NCBI GenBank assembly: GCA_012103075.1
Contig: JAAVLQ010000001.1
Location: 372,001-436,000, forward strand
Source of the DNA: Brucella cytisi
Lineage (GTDB): Bacteria > Pseudomonadota > Alphaproteobacteria > Rhizobiales > Rhizobiaceae
Length of the DNA stretch: 64,000 nucleotides
Reading direction: 5' to 3'
Under the pieces are notes generated by a model. That model had not been told where the DNA came from. It did not search any database and was given only the letters and a program-made list of their open reading frames with translations. Position 1 is the stretch's first letter. Each line of letters opens with the position of its first letter. Positions 30,238 through 39,348 of this stretch are shown piece after piece. A program made the position numbers and the translations under genes.

Positions 30238-31065
30238 ATGAGCGCACTTGTTAAACAGAAGCGGCTGACGCCCAAGTCCATCCGGGCCATGAAGGGCGAA
30301 CGCCTCATCGCTAGCCTGACCGCCTATACGACGCCGATTGCACGTCTGCTTGATCCGCACTGCGATCTGCTGCTGGTCGGCGACTCTCTTGGCATGGTGC
30401 TTTACGGCATGGATTCGACGCTTGCGGTGACGCTCGACATGATGATCGCACACGGGCAGGCAGTCATGCGAGGGGCCGAGACAGCCTGTGTTATTGTCGA
30501 TATGCCGTTCGGTTCCTATCAGGAATCGAAGGAACAGGCGTTCCGCAATGCGGCCCGCGTAATGCAGGAAGCCGGCTGCGACGGCGTCAAGCTCGAAGGC
30601 GGCGAGGAAATGGCCGAAACGGTTGCATTCCTCGTCAAACGCGGCATTCCAGTGTTTGGACATGTCGGTTTGATGCCGCAGCAGGTCAACACGGTGGGTG
30701 GTTTCCGCTCGCTTGGGCGCGGGGATGAAGAAGCTGATCAAATTCGCCGTGATGCGCAGGCCATTGCTGATGCCGGCGCTTTCGCGCTGGTCATCGAAGG
30801 CACGGTGGAGCCGCTGGCGCGCGAGATCACCGCATCGCTCGCCATTCCAACAGTGGGCATTGGGGCTTCGGCGGCCTGTGATGGGCAGATATTGGTTTCA
30901 GATGACATGCTGGGGCTGTTTCAGGATTTCACCCCGCGTTTCGTGAAGCGTTTTGCGCATTTGGCTCCGCAGGTTTCCGATGCGGCGAAAGCCTATGCCG
31001 AAGAGGTTCAGGCGCGAACATTTCCGGGGCCGGAGCATGTTTTCGGCGCAAAACCGAAAACCTAG
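30238..31065 (+). CDS. panB: 3-methyl-2-oxobutanoate hydroxymethyltransferase
   Basis: Converts alpha-ketoisovalerate and methylene-tetrahydrofolate to ketopantoate. 275 residues, complete and in frame. Landmarks: [37 protein letters not shown] (Mg-binding Asp), [56 protein letters not shown] one base after the panC TGA, so the two are one operon. Confidence 0.96.
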   Translation: MSALVKQKRLTPKSIRAMKGERLIASLTAYTTPIARLLDPHCDLLLVGDSLGMVLYGMDSTLAVTLDMMIAHGQAVMRGAETACVIVDMPFGSYQESKEQAFRNAARVMQEAGCDGVKLEGGEEMAETVAFLVKRGIPVFGHVGLMPQQVNTVGGFRSLGRGDEEADQIRRDAQAIADAGAFALVIEGTVEPLAREITASLAIPTVGIGASAACDGQILVSDDMLGLFQDFTPRFVKRFAHLAPQVSDAAKAYAEEVQARTFPGPEHVFGAKPKT

Positions 31066-31151
31066 TTTCTAAAACTTGTGCCGTATGGCGGTAGCGCCTT
31101 GTATTTATTCGTCAATCGCGTTCAATGCCGGAAGTGTTTTCTGGAGCGACC

Positions 31152-32075
31152 GTGACTGACGATATTGCCCATACTGAACTGATTGCCGTATTGGCCGCTG
31201 TGACTGGTGAACAGCCGCGCGTCATGACTGTGCGGCAGGGGCAAGCTTTACCGTCCGGTCCGTTCGAAAGCGAGCATCGTTCTCTCCAATCGGGTCTGCG
31301 TGCCCGGGTGCAGTCGGAAACCGCGCACCCGGTTGGCTATCTGGAGCAACTCTACACCTTTGCCGACCGTGACCGTCATGCACAGGGCGAGCGCATCATC
31401 TCGATCAGCTATCTCGGTCTTGTGCGCGAAAGTGATGCGGCGGCGGGGCAGGCGGGCTGGCGCGGCTGGTATGATTATCTGCCATGGGAAGATCACCGCC
31501 GGGGCGAGCCGGCTATCATGGAGCATCTCAACAATGCGCTCCTTGTCTGGGCCTATCGGGCCGAAACGCCGGAACTGACCGCGCAGCGCATGCGCCGTAT
31601 CGCTTTTACCTTCGGCTTTGAGAGTGGAGAATGGAGCGGGCGCTGGAACGAAGACCTTGTGTTGCAGCGCTATGAGCTGCTGTTCGAGGCTGGTCTGGTA
31701 GCCGAGGCAGGAATGAAGGAAGACGAGAATGGTCGCTCCATGTTTGCCGATCATCGCCGTATCCTTGCCACGGCGATTGCGCGACTGCGTGCCAAGATCA
31801 AATACCGTCCGGTGGTGTTCGAATTGATGCCGGACAGTTTCACTCTGCTGCAGTTGCAGCGCACGGTCGAGGCGTTGGCTGGCTTGCGCCTGCACAAGCA
31901 GAATTTCCGCCGCCTGATCGAGCAGCAGGATCTTGTCGAGGAAACCGGCGAAAGCGACAGCGAAACCGGCGGTCGCCCGGCAAAACTGTTCCGTTTTCGC
32001 TACTCGATTGTCGAGGAGCGCGCCCTTTCGGAGCGCCATCTGGCCGGAGCCAAGCTGCCAATCTCCCGCGATTGA
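31152..32075 (+). CDS. nadQ: NadQ, Nudix-related repressor of NAD synthesis
   Basis: Regulator with an N-terminal Nudix-like ligand domain (IISISYLGLVRESDAAAGQA; GWYDYLPWEDHR) and a C-terminal winged helix (FELMPDSFTLLQLQRTVEAL, LHKQNFRRLIEQQDLVEET, GRPAKLFRFR). This domain order is that of NadQ, the alphaproteobacterial repressor of nadABC reported from comparative genomics. I start at GTG 31152 because of GGAG at 31143-31146 and the MTDDIAHTELIAVL N terminus; ATG 31125 is in frame but lacks a ribosome site. About 307 residues. Two palindromic operators separate it from nadA. Confidence 0.9.
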   Translation: MTDDIAHTELIAVLAAVTGEQPRVMTVRQGQALPSGPFESEHRSLQSGLRARVQSETAHPVGYLEQLYTFADRDRHAQGERIISISYLGLVRESDAAAGQAGWRGWYDYLPWEDHRRGEPAIMEHLNNALLVWAYRAETPELTAQRMRRIAFTFGFESGEWSGRWNEDLVLQRYELLFEAGLVAEAGMKEDENGRSMFADHRRILATAIARLRAKIKYRPVVFELMPDSFTLLQLQRTVEALAGLRLHKQNFRRLIEQQDLVEETGESDSETGGRPAKLFRFRYSIVEERALSERHLAGAKLPISRD

Positions 32076-32078
32076 CAA

Positions 32079-32130
32079 TATACTCGAATCGAGTATAAGT
32101 TCGTAAGTATAAAATACTCAGATTGAGTAT
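32079..32130. promoter_or_regulatory. Tandem NadQ operators upstream of nadABC
   Basis: Two palindromes with the same outer arms: TATACTCGAATCGAGTATA at 32079-32097 and ATACTCAGATTGAGTAT at 32114-32130. Centres lie 34 bases apart. ATACTC...GAGTAT arms are shared, so one dimeric regulator should bind both. They overlap the only promoter space before nadA (start 32158). Confidence 0.88.
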
Positions 32131-32157
32131 AAATGGGTAGGCTCGGGAGGCCCAACC

Positions 32158-33124
32158 ATGAACGATCATGTTTCCGTTTCGCAACTCTATGACCGCGTGG
32201 CCAAGGTGCTGCCCAAGGCGGAGTGGCTGGGCTTCGAAGGCGATGTCGCGGCCATTATTGAGCTGAAAAAAGCGCAATGCCGTCATCCTTGCGCATAATT
32301 ACCAAACGCCGGAAATCTTCCACTGCGTGGCCGACATTGTCGGCGACAGTCTGGCGCTGGCGCGCAAGGCTGCAGAGGTCGATGCTGATGTAATCGTGCT
32401 GGCGGGCGTGCATTTCATGGCCGAGACGGCCAAGCTGCTCAATCCAAGCAAGACAGTGCTGATCCCGGATATCGCTGCGGGCTGTTCGCTGGCCGACAGT
32501 ATCACGCCGGAAGATGTGGCGCTGTTACGTGAGGCGCATCCCGGCGTGCCGATCATCACCTATGTCAACACATCTGCTGCCGTGAAGGCGGCATCCGACA
32601 TTTGCTGCACCTCCGGCAATGCCAAAAGGTGGTGGAGTCGCTTGGCGTGCCGCGCGTGCTGATGATCCCCGACGAGTTTCTGGCGCAGAATGTGGCGCGC
32701 GAAACCGATGTCGAAATTCTCGCCCGGCATGGACATTGCGAGGTGCATGAACGGTTCACCCCGACGATATTCGCGAATTGCGAGAAAGCCACCCCGACGT
32801 GATGGTTCTGGCTCATCCCGAGTGCCCGCCGGAAGTGGTAGCCGCCGCCGATTTCGCCGGCTCCACGGCAGTCATGTCGGATTATGTCGGCGAGAAGAAG
32901 CCGCAGCGTGTCGTATTGTTGACCGAATGCTCGATGAGCGACAATGTTGCTGTCGATCACCCGGACGTAGAGTTTATCCGTCCGTGCAATCTCTGCCCGC
33001 ATATGAAGCGGATCACGCTCGCCAATATTCGGGATGCGCTGGAAAAAACCGCCATGAAGTGACTGTCGATGCCGCATTGATGGAGCCTGCCCGCCGCGCC
33101 GTCGAACGGATGCTGGCGGTATGA
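32158..33124 (+). CDS. nadA: Quinolinate synthase NadA, frameshifted
   Basis: [4Fe-4S] enzyme condensing iminoaspartate with dihydroxyacetone phosphate. [19 protein letters not shown] at the start; [11 protein letters not shown]; cluster cysteines in [19 protein letters not shown] and [23 protein letters not shown]. Four indels: A-run at 32266-32271 (two short), A-run near 32622, C-run near 32759, A-run near 33047. Arg at 32725 ([11 protein letters not shown]) replaces the conserved Trp and is CCCGG where CCTGG is expected. Restored length about 324 residues. The stop overlaps the nadB ATG (ATGA). Confidence 0.93.
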
Positions 33125-34629
33125 ACACGGCCCCGGTCCTTATCATTGGCAGCGGCCTTGCCGGTCTGATGACGGCGTTGACGCTCTCTCCGCAGCCGGT
33201 CCTGCTGGTAACGGCGGGAAGTCTCGGCCTGTCCGGTTCCAGCACGCTGGCGCAAGGCGGTATTGCCGCCAGCCTCGGTGCGGATGACAGCACGGCGCTG
33301 CATCTGGCCGATACGATTGCGGCAGGTGACGGCCTGTGCGATGCGGCTGTGGCCGCTGAAATCGTTGCAGCGGGTGCAGAAATCGTTGCAGCACTTGAAG
33401 CACATGGCGTGCGCTTCGACCGCAAGGCGGACGGTTCATTTTCACTCGGTCTGGAAGCTGCCCATAGCCGCCATCGCATCGTGCATGTCGGTGGCGATGC
33501 GACGGGCGCGGGCATCATGCGCGCTTTAACCGCAAAGGTTCTGGCGACGCCTTCAATCACTGTTCTGGAAAACACCCGAGCCCTGCGTTTGATCAAGCAC
33601 GATGGTCGTGTGGTCGGTGCCTGTCTTGAAAATCTCGGACCGGTTGCAGCAACCGCCGTAGTGCTGGCGACGGGCGGGATCGGCGGGCTTTTATGAGGCC
33701 ACCACCACGCCGCTCGGCAATCTCGGTCAAGGTGCGGCTCTGGCGGGGCGCGCTGGCGCTGTGCTTGCCAATATGGAATTCGTGCAGTTCCACCCGACCG
33801 CGCTTGCCGTTTCTGCGCCGCGTCTGCCATTGGTCAGCGAAGCTGTGCGCGGGGAGGGCGCTAAGCTCGTCAATGATCGTGGCGAGCAGTTCATGGCTGA
33901 TATTCCGGGCCGTGAGCTTGCACCCCGTGATGTGGTGGCGCGTGCCATCGGCAACGAGATCGCGCAAGGGCGCAACGTTTATCTCGATGCACGCGCGGCT
34001 CTGGGCGCGCGTTTTGCAACTCGCTTCCCCGGTATTGATGCGCTTTGCAAGCAGCATGGTGTTGATCCGTCACGTGATCTGATCCCGGTCAGACCGGCCA
34101 CGCATTATCACATGGGCGGGATCAGGACCGACGCCGACGGGCGCAGCAGTCTGCCGGGTCTCTGGGCTGTGGGCGAAGCGGCCTGCACCGGCCTGCATGG
34201 CGCCAACCGGCTGGCCAGCAATTCGCTGCTCGAAGCTGCCGCCATGGGACTGCGCACCGCCCGCGCCGTTGTCGATGAAGAAGTTATCGACGCGCGGCAT
34301 CCCGTGCCGATCAGCCTGCCACAGAGTGCCGATCCCGAACCTGTGCGGCGCATCGTTTCCAGCCATCTTGGCCTGCTGCGCGATGAAGAAGGTTTACGTT
34401 TTGCAGTCACGACCCTTCTCCCCTAGCGGAGACCGGCGATGCCGCAGCCGTGGCGCTTGCTGTTGCGGTTGCAGCATTTGAACGATGCGAGTCACGCGGT
34501 GGCCATACCCGGACAGACCATCCGCACAAAGATGCGGTGGCCAAAAGCTGCTTCCACACATTCAAGACGGCGTTCGCGCTTGCTCGTGAAATGGTTGAAA
34601 CAAACCGAATCTCCGGGATAGCCTCATGA
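33121..34629 (+). CDS. nadB: L-aspartate oxidase NadB, frameshifted
   Basis: FAD enzyme that oxidises aspartate to iminoaspartate for NadA. LIIGSGLAGLMTAL is the dinucleotide fold; SGSSTLAQGGIAASL, THYHMGGIRTD and LWAVGEAACTGLHGANRLAS are succinate-dehydrogenase-family motifs including the active-site Arg region (NRLASNSLLE). Breaks near 33692 (extra T in GGL-YEATTTPLGN) and 34424 (lost C, LLPLAETGDA). The last 65 residues come only from the restored frame ending [12 protein letters not shown]. About 502 residues. Overlaps both nadA and nadC by four bases. Confidence 0.92.
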
Positions 34630-35484
34630 ACCTGCCGCGCTTGTCTCCGCTTGTCATCGAACCGCTGGTGCGCGCCGCACTTCTGGAAGATCTGGGGCTT
34701 GCTGGCGACATCACCAGCAATGCGGTGGTGCCGGAAGAACACCGCTCGGCCATGCTGTTCAGCCTGCGTCAGCCGGGTGTCATCGCCGGACTGGACGTGG
34801 CTGAAATGGCATTTCGTCTGGTCGACCCGGATGTTACGTTCGCACGCATGGCGCGCGACGGTCAGTCTCTTGAGAAGGGGGCGGATGTTGCCCGCGTTTC
34901 CGGCTCGTCCCGCTCGATCTTGGCGGGTGAGCGCACCGCGCTCAATTTTCTCGGCCATCTGTCCGGCATTGCCACGGCGACGGCTAATCTGGTCAAGGCT
35001 GTGGCTGGCACAAAGGCCTCCATCGTCTGCACCCGCAAGACGACGCCCGGTCTGCGTGCCTTGCAGAAATATATGCAGTCCGGGCAGGCGGCGGCATGAA
35101 CCACCGTTTCGCGCTCTATGATGCGGTGCTCATCAAGGATAATCACATCGCCGTTGGGGCAGCGTGCGCGCGGCCATCGAACGCGCCAAGGCCGGTGCTG
35201 GTCACATGGTCAAGATCGAGGTTGAAGTCGATACGCTGCAACAACTCGAGGAGGCGATGGCCATTGGTGTGGATGCCGTTTTGCTCGACAATATGTCGCC
35301 TGCGCAACTGCGCGAGGCGGTCTCGATTATCGACGGTCGCGCCATTTCCGAAGCCTCGGGCGGCATCACACCGGAAACGGTGGCGGCAGTCGCGGCCAGC
35401 GGCGTTGATCTGATTTCAGTCGGCTGGACCACGCACAGCGCGCCAAATCTCGATATCGGGCTCGATTTTGAACTGAATAGATAA
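34626..35484 (+). CDS. nadC: Quinolinate phosphoribosyltransferase NadC, frameshifted
   Basis: Decarboxylates quinolinate onto PRPP to give nicotinate mononucleotide. [81 protein letters not shown] and [19 protein letters not shown]. Breaks: an extra AT in TATAT at 35067-35073, just before AVRAGGG, and a lost G near 35158 ([12 protein letters not shown]). About 285 residues. Final gene of the nadABC operon. Confidence 0.93.
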
Positions 35485-35816
35485 GGCTTTACGTCTTGTG
35501 TGGACAGGCGCAATATCTCCCACATAGGCAATGTCCAAACGTGTTTCGCTGTGAAACCGAGTCCACCGCTAAGGGTTAGGTCTCGCACATTCATGGCGTA
35601 AACTGCATCTATACTCGTGCAAGAATCCTACACGCAAAAACATGATTGAATAATTCATGTTTTCATGTCACACAATGACTGACTGATAGTCAGTCATGAG
35701 TCGTGCGGTGGTTCTGCAACTTGCTTGTGTGCGTGCCAGTTGCCGGATCGCCGTCACGGCTCAAAAGCGGCATGGCCGCAGAGAGTTTGATGGATATCGA
35801 ACAGGAGGGAAGCGTG
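35485..35816. other. Regulatory region upstream of the TetR unit
   Basis: 332 bases without a gene. At 35637-35663 AAAACATGA and TCATGTTTT form an inverted repeat, usable as a terminator for nadC or an operator. The strong palindrome at 35675-35697 is listed separately. No nadC terminator of classical form seen. Confidence 0.5.
35675..35697. promoter_or_regulatory. TetR-type operator palindrome
   Basis: Perfect 10-base arms ATGACTGACT and AGTCAGTCAT around GAT. TGACTGAC...GTCAGTCA is a common TetR/AcrR operator form. It lies 120 bases before a gene that is followed by a TetR regulator, so autoregulation is likely. Confidence 0.82.
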
Positions 35817-36248
35817 ATGCTTCACCATACGGAAAATTGGCCTTACGTGGTCACCTTGTCGAAGGGCGCATCGACCTTGGAAGAAACGCGTGAATTCTTT
35901 GATGTCTGGAATCGGTGGCTTGATGAGGGAAAGCCCTTCATCACGATCCGCCGTTTTCTGGACGAGGACGCACTTGCGCATCCCGAAGGTTCGGCACGGG
36001 AAGTGAAACAATGGTTCCAGCAGAATGCGCAGCGTATTCGCGAACAGGTGCTGGGCATGGTGAACATCGTGCCGGAATCTGTTTATGAACAGGCGAGCCG
36101 CATGGATGCTGAAAAGCTGTTTCGCGTTCCGGCGGGGACATTCTCCAATGTCGACGCGGCACTGCATTGGCTGGAGGATCGGGTCGTTCGACCACATCAG
36201 CTCGATTTTGACAGGGTGGCGATCCGAGGTAGACTGGCGGCATCCTGA
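35817..36248 (+). CDS. Small cytosolic protein of unknown function, cotranscribed with TetR
   Basis: 143 residues from ATG 35817 (GTG 35814 possible), with GGAGGG at 35803-35808. No signal or TM segment. MLHHTENWPYVVTLSKGAST, then ETREFFDVWNRWLDEGKPFI and REVKQWFQQNAQRIREQVLG give a mixed alpha/beta pattern reminiscent of SpoIIAA/STAS-like small proteins, but I cannot assign a family. In one frame. The next gene, a TetR regulator, begins 16 bases later. Confidence 0.65.
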   Translation: MLHHTENWPYVVTLSKGASTLEETREFFDVWNRWLDEGKPFITIRRFLDEDALAHPEGSAREVKQWFQQNAQRIREQVLGMVNIVPESVYEQASRMDAEKLFRVPAGTFSNVDAALHWLEDRVVRPHQLDFDRVAIRGRLAAS

Positions 36249-36264
36249 AGCTTCGGAGATTCAT

Positions 36265-36870
36265 TTGCCGTCGACTGCCATCAAGCACAAGCCCCGCACC
36301 AAACCAGCGGAAATACGTCGCGACGAGCTGATGGCTGCAGCTGAAGCCCTCTTCCTCGAAAAAAGGCTTCGCGGCGACAAGCGTGGATGAAATCGTGCGC
36401 TTGGGGACGTCGCCAAAGGCACGTTCTATCTGCATTTTCGCAGCAAGGACGACATCCTGCTCGCCTTGCGAGAGCGATTTATCGACGGGTTCTGCCAAGG
36501 GCTGGAGCATCAATTGGACCGATATCCTGCCGACGACTGGCAGGGAAAGCTGGCGGTCTGGGCCGAGACCGGAATTGCCGGCTATCTCGACAACTACAAA
36601 CTCCACGACATGGTGTTCCATGATTTTCACCCGCCCATGCGCCGCATGAAGCAGGAAAATCCGGCAATCGTCCGGCTCGATGCATTGTTGACCGACGGTA
36701 ATGCTGCAGGCGCATGGAAAATCGCCGATACGCGTTTGACGGCTGTACTTCTGTTCAATGCGCTGCACGGTGCGGTCGATGAGATTATCTCCAACCCGGA
36801 TATGATGGATCGTGCCGAGATGGTTGCCGGTGTGAAGACGTTTTTCCTGCAGGCGGTGCGATCTCAATAA
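36265..36870 (+). CDS. TetR/AcrR family repressor, frameshifted
   Basis: About 201 residues. N-terminal HTH: RRDELMAAAEALFLEKGFAA, TSVDEIVRLGDVAKGTFYLHF, SKDDILLALRERF. The ligand domain continues to DMMDRAEMVAGVKTFFL. Breaks at 36362 (one extra A in GAAAAAGGC) and 36408 (one G short). Start TTG 36265 follows CGGAGA; no ATG fits. It probably binds the palindrome at 35675-35697 and represses its own two-gene unit. Inducer and other targets not visible. Confidence 0.82.
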
Positions 36871-36878
36871 GTACAGTT

Positions 36879-36905
36879 AAAAAAAAAGGGAGGCCGACGC
36901 CTCCC
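36879..36905 (-). terminator. Terminator of fpr
   Basis: Minus strand: GGGAGGC, GTCG, GCCTCCC followed by nine T. Also lies 9 bases after the TetR stop. Confidence 0.92.
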
Positions 36906-36936
36906 TCTATTCATTTTCCAGCGCTTGTGGCAGGGC

Positions 36937-37713
36937 TTACTTTTCAACAAAAGCCTTTTCGATGACGTAATGTCCGGCTTCGCTCTGGCTGCCTTCCTTG
37001 AAGCCACGTTCTTCCAAAATCTGCTTGGTTTCGGCTAGCATTTCCGGGCTGCCGCAGAGCATCATGCGGTCGCATCATCGTGGTTGAATTCCGGCAGGCC
37101 AATATCAGCAAAGAGCTGACCCGAACGAATGAGGTCGGTCAGGCGGCCACGATTCTTGTAAGGCTCACGTGTGACGGTCGGATAGTAGATGAGCTGATTC
37201 TTGACCATTTCGCCGAGGAATTCATCCTGCGGTAATTCATTGGCGATGAAGTCCGTATAGGCAAGCTCGGCTACCTGACGCACGCCATGAACGAGAATGA
37301 TCTTATCGAAACGTTCATAGGCTTCCGTGTCGCGAATGATTGACAGGAATGGCGCGAGGCCGGTGCCGGTCGAAAGTAGCCAGAGGTTTTGCCGGGCTTC
37401 AGATTATCATAGAGCAGCGTGCCGACCGGCTTCTTGGACAGGATGATCTGGTCGCCAACCCTCAGGTGCTGGAGCTTTGAGGTCAATGGGCCGTTCGGCA
37501 CCTTGATCGAGAAGAATTCCAGACCGTCTTCGTAAAGGCTCGAGGCAATCGAATAGGCGCGTGTGAGCGGTTTGCCGTTCACTTCGTGCCCATCATGATG
37601 AATTGGCCGCTCTGGAAGCGAAAACCGGGGTCGCGCGTCGTGCGGAAGGAAAACAGCGTGTCGGTCCAGTGATGGATGTCGGTGACGGTTTCCTGATTGA
37701 AGTTGCTGCTCAT
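36937..37713 (-). CDS. fpr: Ferredoxin/flavodoxin--NADP+ reductase, frameshifted
   Basis: FAD enzyme exchanging electrons between NADPH and ferredoxin or flavodoxin, often part of oxidative-stress defence. MSSNFNQETVTDIHHWTDTL; FAD motif LTRAYSIASSLYEDGLEFF; IKVPNGPLTSKLQHL; NADP part KIILVHGVRQVAELAY; C-terminal RMMLCGSPEMLAETKQIL and a terminal VEK typical of this bacterial subclass. 258 residues when three lost bases are restored (37583, 37388, 37072). Start ATG 37713. Followed in the same direction as sodB, 175 bases downstream of it. Confidence 0.9.
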
Positions 37714-37888
37714 TTTCGGAACTGTCTCTGTCTTGCTCCTGCACCGCTTGGGAGGACGGCGCCTATGGAATGGATTGGTTGTTTCAGTTTCTATCGGTCA
37801 TTGCTGCATTTTGCCCGCAGTCGTGCAGCTCCGTGAAGACTGCATCCGTTGCGGGCAAAACGCCTTGATCGCAATCAATGTAAGCGCG

Positions 37889-38497
37889 TCAGGCTGCCTT
37901 CAGGGTGGCTTCCGCGAATTCGTAATTGGCCAGCTTGTCGAGGAAATTCGTTACATAGTCAGGCCGACGATTACGGAAATCGAGATAATAGCTATGCTCC
38001 CAGACATCAAGCCCTAATAGCGCCTTGCCTTCGCCGGTTGCCAGCGGATTGGAGCCATTTGGCGTCTTGGTGACCTTCAGCTTGCCGTCATTGGCCAGAA
38101 CCAGCCATGCCCAACCCGAACCGAACTGGCCGACGGCCGCAGCCTTAAAGGCTTCCTTGAACTGGTCGACGCCACCGAAATCCTCGACAATCTTCTTTTC
38201 AGGGGCGCCGGGCAGGCGACCGCCTGCTGCCGACAGGTTCTCCCAGAACAGATTGTGGTTCCAATGCTGGCCGGCATTGTTGAACACCGGAGCGAGATCG
38301 GCCTTGTCCTTGGCGAAAAGGACAATTTCTTCGAGTGACTTGCCCTTGAGCGCATCATTCTTTTCAACGAAACCGTTAAGTGCCGTCACATAGGCCTGAT
38401 GGTGCTTGCCGTGGTGCAACTCAAGCGTTTCCGTACCCATCCCGGCGCCTTCGAGCGCGTTGGTTGCAAAGGGAAGTGGTGGCAAAGTGAAGCTCAT
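37889..38497 (-). CDS. sodB: Superoxide dismutase, Fe/Mn family
   Basis: Cytosolic superoxide dismutase. Metal ligands: His in LHHGKHHQAYV, His in AGQHWNHNLFWE, and DVWEHSYYLDFRNRRPDYV (Asp, His). QFGSGWAWLVL is typical of the iron-preferring class. About 202 residues, intact. ATG 38497 preceded by AGGAG; the open frame continues upstream without homology. Divergent from a SufR-like Fe-S regulator with 180 bases between the starts. Confidence 0.92.
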   Translation of the reverse strand: MSFTLPPLPFATNALEGAGMGTETLELHHGKHHQAYVTALNGFVEKNDALKGKSLEEIVLFAKDKADLAPVFNNAGQHWNHNLFWENLSAAGGRLPGAPEKKIVEDFGGVDQFKEAFKAAAVGQFGSGWAWLVLANDGKLKVTKTPNGSNPLATGEGKALLGLDVWEHSYYLDFRNRRPDYVTNFLDKLANYEFAEATLKAA

Positions 38498-38606
38498 TTT
38501 AAAACTCCTGATCGCTTGAGCATAATCACCGTTCAGCATCCTGAGGACCGAATCCGGTGTCGACTCTGGCTTTGACGAAAGCCGGTTTGAATATTGAAAA
38601 TTCAGA

Positions 38607-38651
38607 ATTATCTTGCTTCGACAGGCCTGATCACCTATTTAACAAGATAAT
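38607..38651. promoter_or_regulatory. Inverted repeat in the sodB/SufR-like promoter
   Basis: ATTATCTTG at 38607-38615 and CAAGATAAT at 38643-38651 are exact complements, centres 36 bases apart, in the divergent promoter region. Good candidate operator for the adjacent regulator or for an iron regulator. Confidence 0.55.
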
Positions 38652-38677
38652 CCTTCTTTAAATAGAAAATAGCACAT

Positions 38678-39340
38678 ATGTCAAGGAATGACTTTCTAAA
38701 TACCGAGGAATTGGGAGCACGTTCTCCCGCGGAAAGGATTATGCTCTCGCTCAAGATGCGGGGAACGCAGACCGCCGCGATTATCGGGGAACATTTGGGA
38801 ACCACAGGCGAGGCCGTTCGCCAACAGCTCGTGCGTCTGGCAGAAGAAGGGCTTGTTTCCTCTCATTCCGTGTCCCGGGGCGTCGGTCGTCCGTCGTTGT
38901 TTTGGGATTTGACCGAAGCCGGTAACAAACGTTTTCCCGATACGCATGCCGATTTGACGGTTCAGCTTCTTCATTCGGTGCGTACCATTCTCGGCGATGA
39001 TGCGCTGGATATGCTGATCGCCCATCGCGAAACCGAGACACGCCGTCAATATCAGACGCGGCTGAAGGATTTGTCGCTCGACGAGCGGGTGAAGGAACTT
39101 GCAGACATCCGTTCCGCCGAAGGCTACATGGCCGATGCCGAAAAGCGGGACGATGGTTCCCGGCTGCTCATCGAAAATCATTGTCCTATCTGCACCGCTG
39201 CTGATGCCTGTCAGGGCTTCTGCAGATCGGAGCTTCAGGTATTCAGGGCCGTGCTTGGCCCTGATGTTTCTGTAAGCCGCACCGAACATATTCTGGCTGG
39301 CGCACGGCGCTGTGCCTACGTTATTGCGCCTACCGTTTAA
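38678..39340 (+). CDS. SufR-like iron-sulfur transcriptional regulator
   Basis: 220 residues, one frame. Residues 17-85 form a winged HTH (AERIMLSLKMRGTQTAAIIG, GTTGEAVRQQLVRLAEEGLV, GRPSLFWDLTEAG). The C-terminal part has the SufR cysteine pattern: ENHCPICTAADACQGFCRSE, then FRAVLGPDVSVSRTEHILAG and ARRCAYVIAP. In cyanobacteria and actinobacteria SufR uses such Cys to hold an Fe-S cluster and represses suf genes. No suf genes are in this window; it is divergent from sodB. Its stop is 8 bases from the convergent MFS gene. Confidence 0.82.
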   Translation: MSRNDFLNTEELGARSPAERIMLSLKMRGTQTAAIIGEHLGTTGEAVRQQLVRLAEEGLVSSHSVSRGVGRPSLFWDLTEAGNKRFPDTHADLTVQLLHSVRTILGDDALDMLIAHRETETRRQYQTRLKDLSLDERVKELADIRSAEGYMADAEKRDDGSRLLIENHCPICTAADACQGFCRSELQVFRAVLGPDVSVSRTEHILAGARRCAYVIAPTV

Positions 39341-39348
39341 TCATCCTT

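Noticed and set aside
31248..32078. A 276-codon minus-strand open frame opposite nadQ
   Set aside because: Antisense shadow of a clearly conserved gene; product resembles nothing known.
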